DNA of 41,916 nt from Streptomyces ipomoeae 91-03 (GTDB taxonomy: Bacteria > Actinomycetota > Actinomycetes > Streptomycetales > Streptomycetaceae), in the NCBI RefSeq assembly GCF_000317595.1, contig NZ_AEJC01000303.1, positions 1 to 41,916 of the forward strand, given 5' to 3'. The translations under genes and the position numbers were made by a program. Shown piece after piece: positions 16,432 through 25,203 of this stretch (positions within the stretch are counted from its first letter, which is position 1; each line of letters starts with the position of its first letter). The notes under the pieces are model-generated. The model searched no databases. It was not told where the DNA came from and saw only the letters and a program-made list of their open reading frames with translations.

Positions 16432-16470
16432 AGCTTTCACGGCTCGGAACAACGGGGTGGTCCAACAACC

Positions 16471-19400
16471 ATGGCTATTGGCATAGGCACATCAGAAAGA
16501 GCGCGGGCTGGGGGCAGACGTCGCGTCGGGGCGATCGTCGCGACCCTGGCCCTCTCGCTCGTCGTCCCGACCGGCCTCACCCCGGTCGCACAGGCCGCCG
16601 ACAAGGGACTCGGCCGGCCCGATGTCCCCGAGCAACGGGTGAGCAAGGTCGAGAAGGTCGACGGGCCTGGCGCCAAGAAGGCGCGTGAGAAGGTCGCCCA
16701 GGGGAAGAAGGCCGACGCCGAACGTGCCCGGCGGGCCCGCGCCGAGCAGCAGGCTGCCTGGCCCGAGCAGGGCGACGCGGTCATCGAGTTGGACACCGGC
16801 AAGTCCGCACAGGCGAAGCCCGGCGGCCTCCCCGTCACCGTCGCGCCGGCCGACGGCAAGCAGGGTGTCGACGACGGCACCACAGCCCGGATCACCGTGC
16901 TCGGCCAAAAGGCAGCCCAGCAGGCAGGGATCACCGGCGTCCTGCTGACCGCCGAGGCCAACCACGCCGGACGGGCCGAGATCGCAGTCGACTACAGCGG
17001 CTTCGCCTCGGCCGTCGGCGGTGGCTGGTCCTCCAGACTGCGCCTCGTACGCCTGCCTGCCTGTGTGCTCGACACGCCCGAGAAGGCCGCGTGCCGTACG
17101 GCCACCCCCGTCGCGTCGGACAACGACGTGGCCGACCGGACCATCACCGCCTCTGTTCCGCTGACCAAGACCGACGAGGGCCTCACGACGCAACTGGCCA
17201 GTGCCGCGGCGGCCACGGACGCCACCGTGCTCGCGGTCACCGCCACCGACCCCGGCGCGGGCGAGTCCCCCTCGGGCGCCGGTGACTACTCGGCCACGGA
17301 ACTGTCGGAGTCCTCCTCCTGGGCGGCGGGCGACAACTCCGGTTCGTTCACCTGGAACCACGACTTCAACGTGCCGTCCGCGGCGGCCGGTCCGGAGCCG
17401 GAGCTCTCCCTGTCGTACGACTCGGGCAGCGTCGACGGCCGTATCGCCACCACCAACAACCAGGGCAGCGCGGTCGGTGAGGGCTTCGGCCTGAGCGAGT
17501 CCTACATCGAGCGCGGCTATGGCTCCTGCGACGACGACGGCCACGAGGACGTCTTCGACCACTGCTGGAAGTACGACAACGCCCAGCTGGTCCTCAACGG
17601 CAAGTCCACGAGGCTGGTGAAGGTCTCCGGAACCTGGAACAGCACCTGGCGGCTGGAGAACGACGACGCCTCGATCGTGACCCGCTCCACCGACGCCGAC
17701 AACGGCGACAACAACGGCGAGCACTGGACCGTCATCACCGGCGACGGCACCAAGTACATCTTCGGCCTGAACAAGCTCGACGGCGCCACCGACCAGCGCA
17801 CCAACTCCACCTGGACCGTCCCCGTCTTCGGCGACGACTCCGGCTACGACAACGGCGACGCTTTCGGCGAGCGGGCCGTGACCCAGGCATGGCGGTGGAA
17901 CCTCGACTACGTCGAGGACACCCACGGCAACGCCTCCACGTACTGGTACGCCAAGGAGACCAACCACTACAAGAAGAACAAGTCCACCACCGCCAACGCC
18001 TCCTACACACGCGGCGGTTACCTCAAGGAGATCAAGTACGGCCTGCGCAAGGGCGCGCTGTTCACCGACGATGCCGACGCCAAGGTCACCTTCACCCACG
18101 CCGAGCGGTGCACCGCCTCAGACTGCTCCTCGCTGACCAAGGACACCGCCAAGAACTGGCCCGACGTCCCCTTCGACGCCCTCTGCACCGACGGCGACGA
18201 CGACTGCCTGGCCAACGGCCCCTCGTTCTTCTCCCGCAAGCGCCTCACCGGCGTCGACACCTTCTCGTGGAACGCCGCCACCAGCGCCTACGACCCGGTG
18301 GACTCCTGGGACTTCACGCAGGAGTACCTGGACGGCGGCGACATCGGCGACACCTCCGACCACGTCCTGACCCTGAAGTCGATTCTGCGGACCGGCAAGG
18401 CCGGCGACACGGCCATCGCCCTCAACCCGATCTCGTTCACCTACCAGTGGCGGGAGAACCGGGTCGACGGCACCGACAACATCCTGCCCCTGACCCGGCC
18501 CCGTATCTCCACCGTCACCTCGGAGACCGGCTCGATCACCACCGTCACGCTGTCCTCGCCGGAGTGCGTGCGCAGCGAGGTGCTGGGCGCGGCCGAGGAC
18601 ACCAACACCCGCTCCTGCTATCCGAAGTACTGGAACATCAACGGCGCCAGCGAGGCGTCGGTGGACTGGTTCCACAAGTACCGGGTCGAGGCCGTCGTCG
18701 TATCGGACCCGGCGGGCCACAACGACGCCGTCGAGTACGCCTACGACTACAGCGGCGCCGCCTGGCACCACACCGACGACCCCTTCACCCCGAAGGCCGA
18801 ACGCACCTGGTCCGGCTGGCGCGGCTACCGTCAGGTCACCGTGCACACCGGTGCCGTGGAGACGACCCGCTCCAAGACGGTCTCGCTCTACTTCCAGGGC
18901 ATGCACGGCGACAAGAAGAAGGACGGCACCACCCGGTCCGTCTCGCTGGCCCCGCTGTCCTCCCCGTCGATCGGGGTGGGGAGCGTCACTGACAGCGACC
19001 AGTACTCCGGTATGCGGCGCGAGCACGTCACCTACGACGGCTCGACACCGATCACCGTGGAGGTCAACGACCCGTGGTCGAAGGAGACCGCGCGCCAGAG
19101 CGCGCCCTCCGACGCAGCCGACCACGTGGCCCGCTTCGTCCGTACGGAGAAGTCCACCACCCACGCCTATCTGACCACCGCGAAGACCTGGCGCGCCCGC
19201 GCGCTCACCACCACCTACGACGACCACGGCATGCCGGTGACGGTCGACGACTCCGGTGAGGTCGGCAAGGGCGGCGACCAGACCTGCACCCGCACCTGGT
19301 ACGCCCGCAACGCCGACGCCGGCATCAGCGACCTGGTCTCCCGCAGCCGTACCGTCGGCCAGTCCTGCTCGGCGGCGGACACGAGCCTGAACCTGCCGGC

Positions 19401-22400
19401 GGACTCCAAGACCCGCGGCGATGTGCTGTCCGACACCGCCACCGTCTACGACAACCCCTCGGCCACCGCGTGGTCCGCGACCCAGACTCCCACCAAGGGG
19501 GCGGCGACCTGGACCGGCCGTGCCACGGGATACGGCGCCACGGCGGGTGCGGACGGGCTGCGCCCGGCCTCGGGATGGCAGACGACGAGGACCACGAAGT
19601 ACGACGCCCTCGGTCGGCCCACCGACGTCACCGACGCCCACGGCGAGACCACCAACACCGCCTACACGCCCGTCGCCGCGGGGCCGCTGACGAAGACGAT
19701 CGTCACCAACCCCATGACCCACAAGGTCACCAGCTTCCTGGACCACCGGCACGGCCAGCCCCTGCGCGTGTACGACGCCAACCTGAAGAAGACCGAGACC
19801 ACCTACGACGCCCTCGGCCGACTGACGGCGGTCTGGGAACCCAACCGCAACAAGGCCGCGGGCTACAGCGCGAACACCACGTTCAAGTACCGGATCAGCA
19901 GCAGCGAACCGTCCTGGGTGTCCACTTCGAAGCTGAAGAAGGACGGCGAGACGTACAACACGGGCTACGAGCTGTACGACTCGATGATGCGCCCGCTGCA
20001 GACCCAGTCCCCCACCCCGCTCGGCGGCCAGGTGCTCACCGACACCCGCTACGACACCCGGGGCCTGGCGTACGAGACGTACGAGGACATCTTCGACAGC
20101 ACCACAACTCCCAACGGCACCTACACGCGCGCGGAGTACGGCGAGGCACCCAGGCAGATCGAGACGGTCTACGACGGCGCGGAACGGACCACGACCAGCA
20201 CCCTCTACACATACGGGGTGAAGAAGTGGTCGACCACCACCAGCCACACCGGTGACTCCACCGCCACCACCGCCGTCCAGGGCGGCTCGGCGACCCGCAC
20301 CATCGTCGACGCCCGCGAACGGACCGTCGAGACCCGCGAGTACGCGGGCAGCAGCCCGGCCGACCCGCAGTTCGGCGGCGGCTCGGGCACCGCCTCGTAC
20401 AAGTCCACCAAGTTCCAGTACACGCTGGACGACAAGCAGTCCCAGGTCACCGGCCCCGACGGCGCCACATGGTCGTACGGCTACGACCTGTTCGGCCGCA
20501 AGACCAGCGCCGACGACCCGGACAAGGGTCTGACCGAGCTGGAGTACGACAGTCTCGACCGGCTGACCAGGACCACCGACTCCTACGGCCGCGCCGTCAT
20601 CTCCGGATACGACGCGATCGGCCGTGTCACCGGCACCTGGACCGGCTCGAAGACCGACGCGAACCAACTGACCGCCCTCACCTACGACTCCCTGCTCAAG
20701 GGCCTGCCGGACGCGAGCACCCGCTACGTCGGCGGCAAGACGGGCAAGGCGTACACGAGGACCGTCACCGCCTACGACAGCCTGTCCCGGCCCACCATCA
20801 CCAAGTTGACTCTGCCGGGCTCCGATCCGCTGGTCTCGGCGGGCGCACCGGCCGCCCTCGAGTTCGAGAACCACTACAACATCGACGGCACGCTGCAGAA
20901 CAGCAAGGAGCCCGCGCTCGGCGGACTGCCCTCGGAGATCGTCGACTACGGCTACACCGGCACCGGCCAGGTCAGTTCCATCGGCGGCAGCACCGGCTAC
21001 CTCCTCGACGTCGACTACTCCGCCCTCGGCCAGGCCCAGCAGCTCGTCCTCGGCACCGCGAACACCGAGGAACACAAGAAGGCGTACGTCACCAACACCT
21101 GGGAGGAGGGGACCGGGCGGCTCCTGGGCAGCCATGTCACGGACCAGACCCACCCGTACAAGCTGCAGAACCTGGCCTACACCTACGACCAGGCGGGCAA
21201 CGTCACCTCCATAGCCGACACCAGCACTCTGGGCGGCACCGCACCGGCGGAGACCCAGTGCTTCGCCCACGACGGGCACCGGCGCCTGACCGAGGCGTGG
21301 ACACCCGCCTCGCAGAAGTGCTCCGACGCCCGCAGCGCCAGCAGCCTGGGCGGCCGGTCCGCGTACTGGACCAGCTACAACTACAACGACGCCGGTCAAC
21401 GCACCAAGGAGACCGAACACACCGCCACCGGCGACACCACCACGACCTACTGCTACGAGAAGACGGACCAGCCCCACGCCCTGACCGGCACCAGCACGAA
21501 GGCCGACTGCACCGCCCCCGACCGCTCCTACGAGTTCGACAGCACCGGCAACACCACCAGCCGCCCGGACGGCACCGCCACCCAGGACCTCGACTGGTCC
21601 GACGAGGGCAGGCTGGCGACCCTCACTGAGAACGGCAAGACCACCGAGTACCTGTACGGGGCCGACGGCACGCTCCTGATCCGTGCCACGGAGGGCGGTG
21701 AGCGGGTCCTGTACGTGGGGGCCACCGAGCTGCATCTGCGGGCGGACGGCAGCACTTGGGCCCAGCGCCACTACGGCTCGGGCAGCCTGACCGTCGCCGT
21801 CCGCTCCAACGAGAGCGGCGCCAACGAACTCAGCTATCTCGTCACCGACCAGCACGGTACGGCCACGCTCGCCATCGACGCCACGAACCAGGAGTTCTCC
21901 CGGCGCTACACGACCCCGTTCGGCGCGCCGAGAGGCGAGACCACCGGGGCCGCCTGGCCCGACGACAAGGGGTTCCTCGGCAAGACCACCGACACCGGCA
22001 CAGGTCTCACTCATGTCGACGCCCGCCAGTACGACCCCGAGATCGGCCAGTTCATCAGCGTCGACCCGCTCCTGCAGACCGGCGTGGGGCAGACCCTCAA
22101 CGGCTACAGCTACGCCGTCCAGAACCCGTCGACGCTCGCCGACCCGTCCGGCCTCGGCGTCCCCGAGTGCAGGGAGCCGCAGAAGTACGGCATCACGTGC
22201 CGGGGCGGCATTCCGGTCAGCAGCGGCAAGAAGAAGACCACCGGCAGCAGCGGTGAGGGCCCCGTCCGGGCCTGCCGCTGCGGAGGACGGCCCACGCTCG
22301 TCAAGGGCATGAAGCCCACCGGCCTCGGCGGCATCCCGGGCCGACGCAACATCACCCTGCCCTCGACACCGCCCCCCACGGGCTGGCTCAAGGTCATACC

Positions 22401-22935
22401 TCCGCCCAACCCCGGCCCCAAGCCGAAGGCCGAGGCCAACAAGAACTGGTTCGAGAAAGCCACCGGCTGGCTGCCCTCCTGGGAGGACGTCAAGGACGGT
22501 TACGACTACGTCATGTCGTACAGCAGTACATCCGGCCTGTGCGTGAGCGGCAGCGCGATGTTCGGCGCGGGAGTGGAGTATTCGGGATGCTTCATGCGCG
22601 TGGGCGACGAATACGCATTCGCCTGGGTCGAGGAAGAACAGTCAGGTGGAGAAGCCTCCATCGGTGTCACCGCCGGTCTGGTCTGGAGCAACGCGGACTC
22701 GATCGATCAGGTCCGGGGCCAGTCGGCGGGTATCGGCGGAAGCGCCGGCCCCTTCTCGCTGAGCCACCGCGGAACTTTCGGAACCAGGAACAGCCGCGGT
22801 GACATCGTCCACAGCGTGACGACATCGGCCGGTGCTTTCGGTGGCCTCGGCGGCAATTTCGGTGCCGGAAACACCAAGATAGCCAGCGCGGGAACCGTGT
22901 TCGGGGAAGTGGGGGATTTCCTGAAGTTCTGGTAG
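16471..22935 (+). CDS. RHS-repeat polymorphic toxin protein
   Basis: A 2154-residue secreted RHS/YD-repeat protein. The ATG at 16471 has GGGGTGG about 10 nt upstream and opens a signal peptide (ATLALSLVVPTGLTPVAQA, cleavage before ADKG). An SpvB-like N-terminal region (FTWNHDFNVPSAAAGPEPEL, LSYDSGSVDGR) is followed from about residue 1000 by many YD repeats (TTYDALGRLTAVWEPNRNK, YGYDLFGRKT) that build the beta-cocoon. The RHS-associated core (LVTDQHGTATLAID to NGYSYAVQNPSTLADPSG) ends at Asp1891-Pro-Ser-Gly, the usual auto-cleavage and variability boundary. The C-terminal 260 residues (1895-2154) are the presumed toxin: Cys-rich, then Pro-rich, then a Gly/Ser/Ala-rich beta-like domain (SGLCVSGSAMFGAGVEYSG, TTSAGAFGGLGGNFGAG). 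I cannot match that toxin to a known fold. Confidence 0.9.
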   Translation: MAIGIGTSERARAGGRRRVGAIVATLALSLVVPTGLTPVAQAADKGLGRPDVPEQRVSKVEKVDGPGAKKAREKVAQGKKADAERARRARAEQQAAWPEQGDAVIELDTGKSAQAKPGGLPVTVAPADGKQGVDDGTTARITVLGQKAAQQAGITGVLLTAEANHAGRAEIAVDYSGFASAVGGGWSSRLRLVRLPACVLDTPEKAACRTATPVASDNDVADRTITASVPLTKTDEGLTTQLASAAAATDATVLAVTATDPGAGESPSGAGDYSATELSESSSWAAGDNSGSFTWNHDFNVPSAAAGPEPELSLSYDSGSVDGRIATTNNQGSAVGEGFGLSESYIERGYGSCDDDGHEDVFDHCWKYDNAQLVLNGKSTRLVKVSGTWNSTWRLENDDASIVTRSTDADNGDNNGEHWTVITGDGTKYIFGLNKLDGATDQRTNSTWTVPVFGDDSGYDNGDAFGERAVTQAWRWNLDYVEDTHGNASTYWYAKETNHYKKNKSTTANASYTRGGYLKEIKYGLRKGALFTDDADAKVTFTHAERCTASDCSSLTKDTAKNWPDVPFDALCTDGDDDCLANGPSFFSRKRLTGVDTFSWNAATSAYDPVDSWDFTQEYLDGGDIGDTSDHVLTLKSILRTGKAGDTAIALNPISFTYQWRENRVDGTDNILPLTRPRISTVTSETGSITTVTLSSPECVRSEVLGAAEDTNTRSCYPKYWNINGASEASVDWFHKYRVEAVVVSDPAGHNDAVEYAYDYSGAAWHHTDDPFTPKAERTWSGWRGYRQVTVHTGAVETTRSKTVSLYFQGMHGDKKKDGTTRSVSLAPLSSPSIGVGSVTDSDQYSGMRREHVTYDGSTPITVEVNDPWSKETARQSAPSDAADHVARFVRTEKSTTHAYLTTAKTWRARALTTTYDDHGMPVTVDDSGEVGKGGDQTCTRTWYARNADAGISDLVSRSRTVGQSCSAADTSLNLPADSKTRGDVLSDTATVYDNPSATAWSATQTPTKGAATWTGRATGYGATAGADGLRPASGWQTTRTTKYDALGRPTDVTDAHGETTNTAYTPVAAGPLTKTIVTNPMTHKVTSFLDHRHGQPLRVYDANLKKTETTYDALGRLTAVWEPNRNKAAGYSANTTFKYRISSSEPSWVSTSKLKKDGETYNTGYELYDSMMRPLQTQSPTPLGGQVLTDTRYDTRGLAYETYEDIFDSTTTPNGTYTRAEYGEAPRQIETVYDGAERTTTSTLYTYGVKKWSTTTSHTGDSTATTAVQGGSATRTIVDARERTVETREYAGSSPADPQFGGGSGTASYKSTKFQYTLDDKQSQVTGPDGATWSYGYDLFGRKTSADDPDKGLTELEYDSLDRLTRTTDSYGRAVISGYDAIGRVTGTWTGSKTDANQLTALTYDSLLKGLPDASTRYVGGKTGKAYTRTVTAYDSLSRPTITKLTLPGSDPLVSAGAPAALEFENHYNIDGTLQNSKEPALGGLPSEIVDYGYTGTGQVSSIGGSTGYLLDVDYSALGQAQQLVLGTANTEEHKKAYVTNTWEEGTGRLLGSHVTDQTHPYKLQNLAYTYDQAGNVTSIADTSTLGGTAPAETQCFAHDGHRRLTEAWTPASQKCSDARSASSLGGRSAYWTSYNYNDAGQRTKETEHTATGDTTTTYCYEKTDQPHALTGTSTKADCTAPDRSYEFDSTGNTTSRPDGTATQDLDWSDEGRLATLTENGKTTEYLYGADGTLLIRATEGGERVLYVGATELHLRADGSTWAQRHYGSGSLTVAVRSNESGANELSYLVTDQHGTATLAIDATNQEFSRRYTTPFGAPRGETTGAAWPDDKGFLGKTTDTGTGLTHVDARQYDPEIGQFISVDPLLQTGVGQTLNGYSYAVQNPSTLADPSGLGVPECREPQKYGITCRGGIPVSSGKKKTTGSSGEGPVRACRCGGRPTLVKGMKPTGLGGIPGRRNITLPSTPPPTGWLKVIPPPNPGPKPKAEANKNWFEKATGWLPSWEDVKDGYDYVMSYSSTSGLCVSGSAMFGAGVEYSGCFMRVGDEYAFAWVEEEQSGGEASIGVTAGLVWSNADSIDQVRGQSAGIGGSAGPFSLSHRGTFGTRNSRGDIVHSVTTSAGAFGGLGGNFGAGNTKIASAGTVFGEVGDFLKFW

Positions 22936-22942
22936 AAAATCG

Positions 22943-22977
22943 CTGCCGCGCCGCTGTTGTAGACTGCGGCGCGGCAG
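22943..22977 (+). terminator. Strong stem-loop between RHS toxin and immunity candidate
   Basis: CTGCCGCGCCGC (22943-22954) and GCGGCGCGGCAG (22966-22977) are perfect 12-bp arms with an 11-nt loop, 8 bp after the RHS stop. It could terminate or attenuate transcription, leaving the downstream gene to read-through or its own promoter. The following CATTTACTCATTT is AT-rich but not a U tract. Confidence 0.6.
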
Positions 22978-23016
22978 TCTCAGTACATTTACTCATTTCG
23001 CACAGCTGGAGAGGCA

Positions 23017-23277
23017 ATGCCGGGAAGCGTGATAATTGCAGCTGGCCCTGACGGGGCTTTGGGCTTCCTTTATCTGGCTTGGAAGGGAATTCTGGGCGTT
23101 CTCGGATTCTGCCTCGCCCTCAACGTTCGTGACGCCGCCTATCGGGTCTACGAGTTTTTCACCAGCCGCGGGCCATTCGCCCCTGGCCCGGGCTTCAGCC
23201 CGCTGGTCATCAGGATCGTCGGGGCACTCATAGGTGCCGTTTCGACTTGGTCATTCGTGAGCGGTGTGACTTCATAG
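23017..23277 (+). CDS. Small membrane protein, candidate RHS immunity protein
   Basis: An 86-residue protein beginning 81 bp after the RHS gene, with GGAGAGG about 5 nt before the ATG. It has two hydrophobic helices (GFLYLAWKGILGVLGFCLAL at about 16-35 and PLVIRIVGALIGAVSTWSFV at about 61-80) joined by a polar loop (RDAAYRVYEFFTSRG). Genes directly after an RHS toxin tip usually encode the matching immunity protein. A membrane immunity protein would suit a toxin that acts on or at the membrane, which agrees with the Gly-rich toxin tip. Function is inferred from position; I know no named family for it. Confidence 0.65.
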   Translation: MPGSVIIAAGPDGALGFLYLAWKGILGVLGFCLALNVRDAAYRVYEFFTSRGPFAPGPGFSPLVIRIVGALIGAVSTWSFVSGVTS

Positions 23278-23286
23278 TGCCGCCAG

Positions 23287-23308
23287 GTGCCGCGACGGTT
23301 TGCGGCAC
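23287..23308 (+). terminator. Stem-loop after immunity candidate
   Basis: GTGCCGC (23287-23293) and GCGGCAC (23302-23308) form a perfect 7-bp stem with an 8-nt loop, starting 9 bp after the stop codon. It probably ends the RHS/immunity transcription unit. From here to 23507 I see no gene. Confidence 0.5.
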
Positions 23309-23507
23309 GCCTCGCCTGCGGTCTGCCTCCTACCCAGGCACTGTCCGGTGAGCCGGCCCGGGCTCGGCCCGACGGTGCGTGGGCGGCGTAGGCCAGGCGG
23401 GTGCCCGACGATCAGGAACCACGGCTGCTGTGCCTGTTCAGCGCCTGTTCAGCGCGGCGGCCCGGAGGGTAGCTTGGTGGAGAAGGCCCCTGAAGGAGGG
23501 CGATTCG

Positions 23508-23945
23508 ATGCCGTGGTTCGTATGGCTGCTCGCCGCCGCGGCACTGGGTGCCGCGGAGTTCTTCACTCTGACACTGGTCTTCGGGTTGCTGGCGGGCGCC
23601 GCGTTGGTCGCCGCCGTGGTCGCCGGCGTGGGCATCGGCCTTCTCGGCCAGCTGCTCGCCCTGGGGGCAGCGGCGGCAGCGGGCCTCGTCATCGTCCGTC
23701 CCATCGCGATGCGGCACATGGCACAGCAACCCCTCATGCGCGAGGGCAGTGACGCGCTGATCGGCAAGCGAGCCGAGGTTATGCAGGAGGTCACCGCGAC
23801 CCGCGGCCTGACCAAACTGTCCGGCGAGGAGTGGTCCGCGCGCGCCCTCGACGAAAGCCTGGTGATCCCGGTGGGAGCGCTGGTGGATGTCATGGAGATC
23901 GAAGGCGCCACGGCCATCGTCTATCCCCGCGAACTCCTTCCGTGA
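23508..23945 (+). CDS. NfeD-family membrane protein
   Basis: A 145-residue short NfeD protein. GAAGGAGG lies about 7 nt before the ATG at 23508. Two to three transmembrane helices occupy residues 1-70 (FVWLLAAAALGAAEFFTLTL, GLLGQLLALGAAAAAGLVIV). The C-terminal part is the small NfeD beta-barrel (LIGKRAEVMQEVTATRG, IPVGALVDVMEIEGATAIVY). Short NfeD proteins are encoded next to SPFH proteins and are thought to cooperate with them in membrane microdomain organisation. The SPFH gene follows after 29 bp, so the two form an operon. There is no protease domain, unlike long NfeD proteins. Confidence 0.92.
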   Translation: MPWFVWLLAAAALGAAEFFTLTLVFGLLAGAALVAAVVAGVGIGLLGQLLALGAAAAAGLVIVRPIAMRHMAQQPLMREGSDALIGKRAEVMQEVTATRGLTKLSGEEWSARALDESLVIPVGALVDVMEIEGATAIVYPRELLP

Positions 23946-23974
23946 ACGGCTGAACACATAGCAACGGAGGCACT

Positions 23975-25084
23975 GTGGATCCAGTTGTCGTCCTCACTCT
24001 TGTGGCGGCCATCGTTGTCGTCTTCCTCGTGGCCTCCACTGTGCGGATCGTCCCGCAGGCGCGCCGCTACAACATCGAGCGGTTCGGCCGATACCGCCGG
24101 ACGCTGCAACCAGGACTGAACCTGGTCCTGCCGGTGGCGGACCGCATCAATACCAAACTCGACGTGCGCGAGCAGGTCTATTCGTCGGACCCCAGGCCGG
24201 TGATCACCGAGGACAACCTCGTGGTGAACATCGACACCGTGCTCTACTACCAGATCACCGATCCACGGGCGGCGGCGTACGAGGTCGCCGACTACCTGCA
24301 GGCGATCGATCAGCTCACCGTGACCACGCTCCGCAACGTCATCGGCAGCATGGACCTGGAGGAGACGCTCACCTCGCGTGAGGAGATCAACTCCCGGCTC
24401 CGCGCCGTGCTCGACGACGCCACCGGCAAGTGGGGTATCCGGGTCAACCGTGTGGAGATCAAGGCCATCGATCCACCGGCCACCATCAAGGAAGCGATGG
24501 AGAAGCAGATGCGGGCCGAGCGTGACAAACGCGCGGCCATCCTGCACGCCGAAGGGGAGCGGCAAGCCAAGATCCTCACCGCGGAAGGCACGAAGCAGAA
24601 GGACATCCTGGAGGCGCAGGGCGCGCAACAAGCCATGATCCTGCGGGCGGACGGTGAGGCGAAGGCGGTGGAGCTCGTCTTCCAGGCCGTCCATCGCAAC
24701 AACGCCGACCCGAAGATCCTGGCCTACAAGTACCTTGAGACACTGCCGCACTTGGCGAGCAGCGACAACAACACGTTCTGGGTGATCCCGGGGGAGCTGA
24801 CCGAGGCAGTTCGGACCGTCACCCGTGCGTTCGGTGACCAGTCGACGGCGGGCCCTCCCCCAACCGCGCAACCTGAGGAAGCAGCCACCGCCGACGCTGA
24901 CGACGCGTTGCACGAAGGCCGACCTCCGGCGCTCGACGCGGGCTGGACGGCTTCGCTCGACGCCGCTGCGGCTGCCGACGAGGCCGAGAAGCAGGCCGCC
25001 GCCGCGGTGAGCGACGCCAAGGCGGAGGCCGAGGCCGCGAAGTCGCCCCAGACGCCGCGCCGGGGGCAGACGTCCGGCGGTTGA
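23975..25084 (+). CDS. SPFH/band 7 (stomatin/paraslipin-like) protein
   Basis: A 369-residue membrane-anchored SPFH protein. GTG at 23975 with ACGGAGG 8 nt upstream. An N-terminal anchor (VVVLTLVAAIVVVFLVAST) is followed by the SPFH domain (about 30-195: VPQARRYNIERFGRYRRTLQ, VREQVYSSDPRPVITEDNLV). A charged coiled-coil region comes next (KEAMEKQMRAERDKRAAILH, EGERQAKILTAEGTKQKDIL). The last 90 residues are a low-complexity Ala/Glu/Pro tail, longer than in most bacterial homologues. SPFH proteins oligomerise on membranes and act as scaffolds. It is coupled to the NfeD gene upstream. Its presence in an island next to a toxin cassette may be incidental or protective. Confidence 0.92.
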   Translation: MDPVVVLTLVAAIVVVFLVASTVRIVPQARRYNIERFGRYRRTLQPGLNLVLPVADRINTKLDVREQVYSSDPRPVITEDNLVVNIDTVLYYQITDPRAAAYEVADYLQAIDQLTVTTLRNVIGSMDLEETLTSREEINSRLRAVLDDATGKWGIRVNRVEIKAIDPPATIKEAMEKQMRAERDKRAAILHAEGERQAKILTAEGTKQKDILEAQGAQQAMILRADGEAKAVELVFQAVHRNNADPKILAYKYLETLPHLASSDNNTFWVIPGELTEAVRTVTRAFGDQSTAGPPPTAQPEEAATADADDALHEGRPPALDAGWTASLDAAAAADEAEKQAAAAVSDAKAEAEAAKSPQTPRRGQTSGG

Positions 25085-25203
25085 GCCCATCCCGGCCGCG
25101 CGGCATTTACATGAACCGGTTCGTTGTCAACCAGTCTGACGTGCAGAGGCCGGTTCGGAGGGCGTTGTTTGTGGCGTTCGTTTGCGCCTTGCCCTGTGGC
25201 GCT

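Noticed and set aside
16300..16470. Longer N-terminus for the RHS protein from GTG at 16300
   Set aside because: It would place a repetitive TGTSPI stretch before a clear signal peptide; the ATG at 16471 has its own ribosome-binding site.
18118..22014. Minus-strand open frame of 1298 codons opposite the RHS gene
   Set aside because: Same shadow effect; low-complexity Val/Gly/Arg composition, while the plus strand shows YD repeats and the RHS core.
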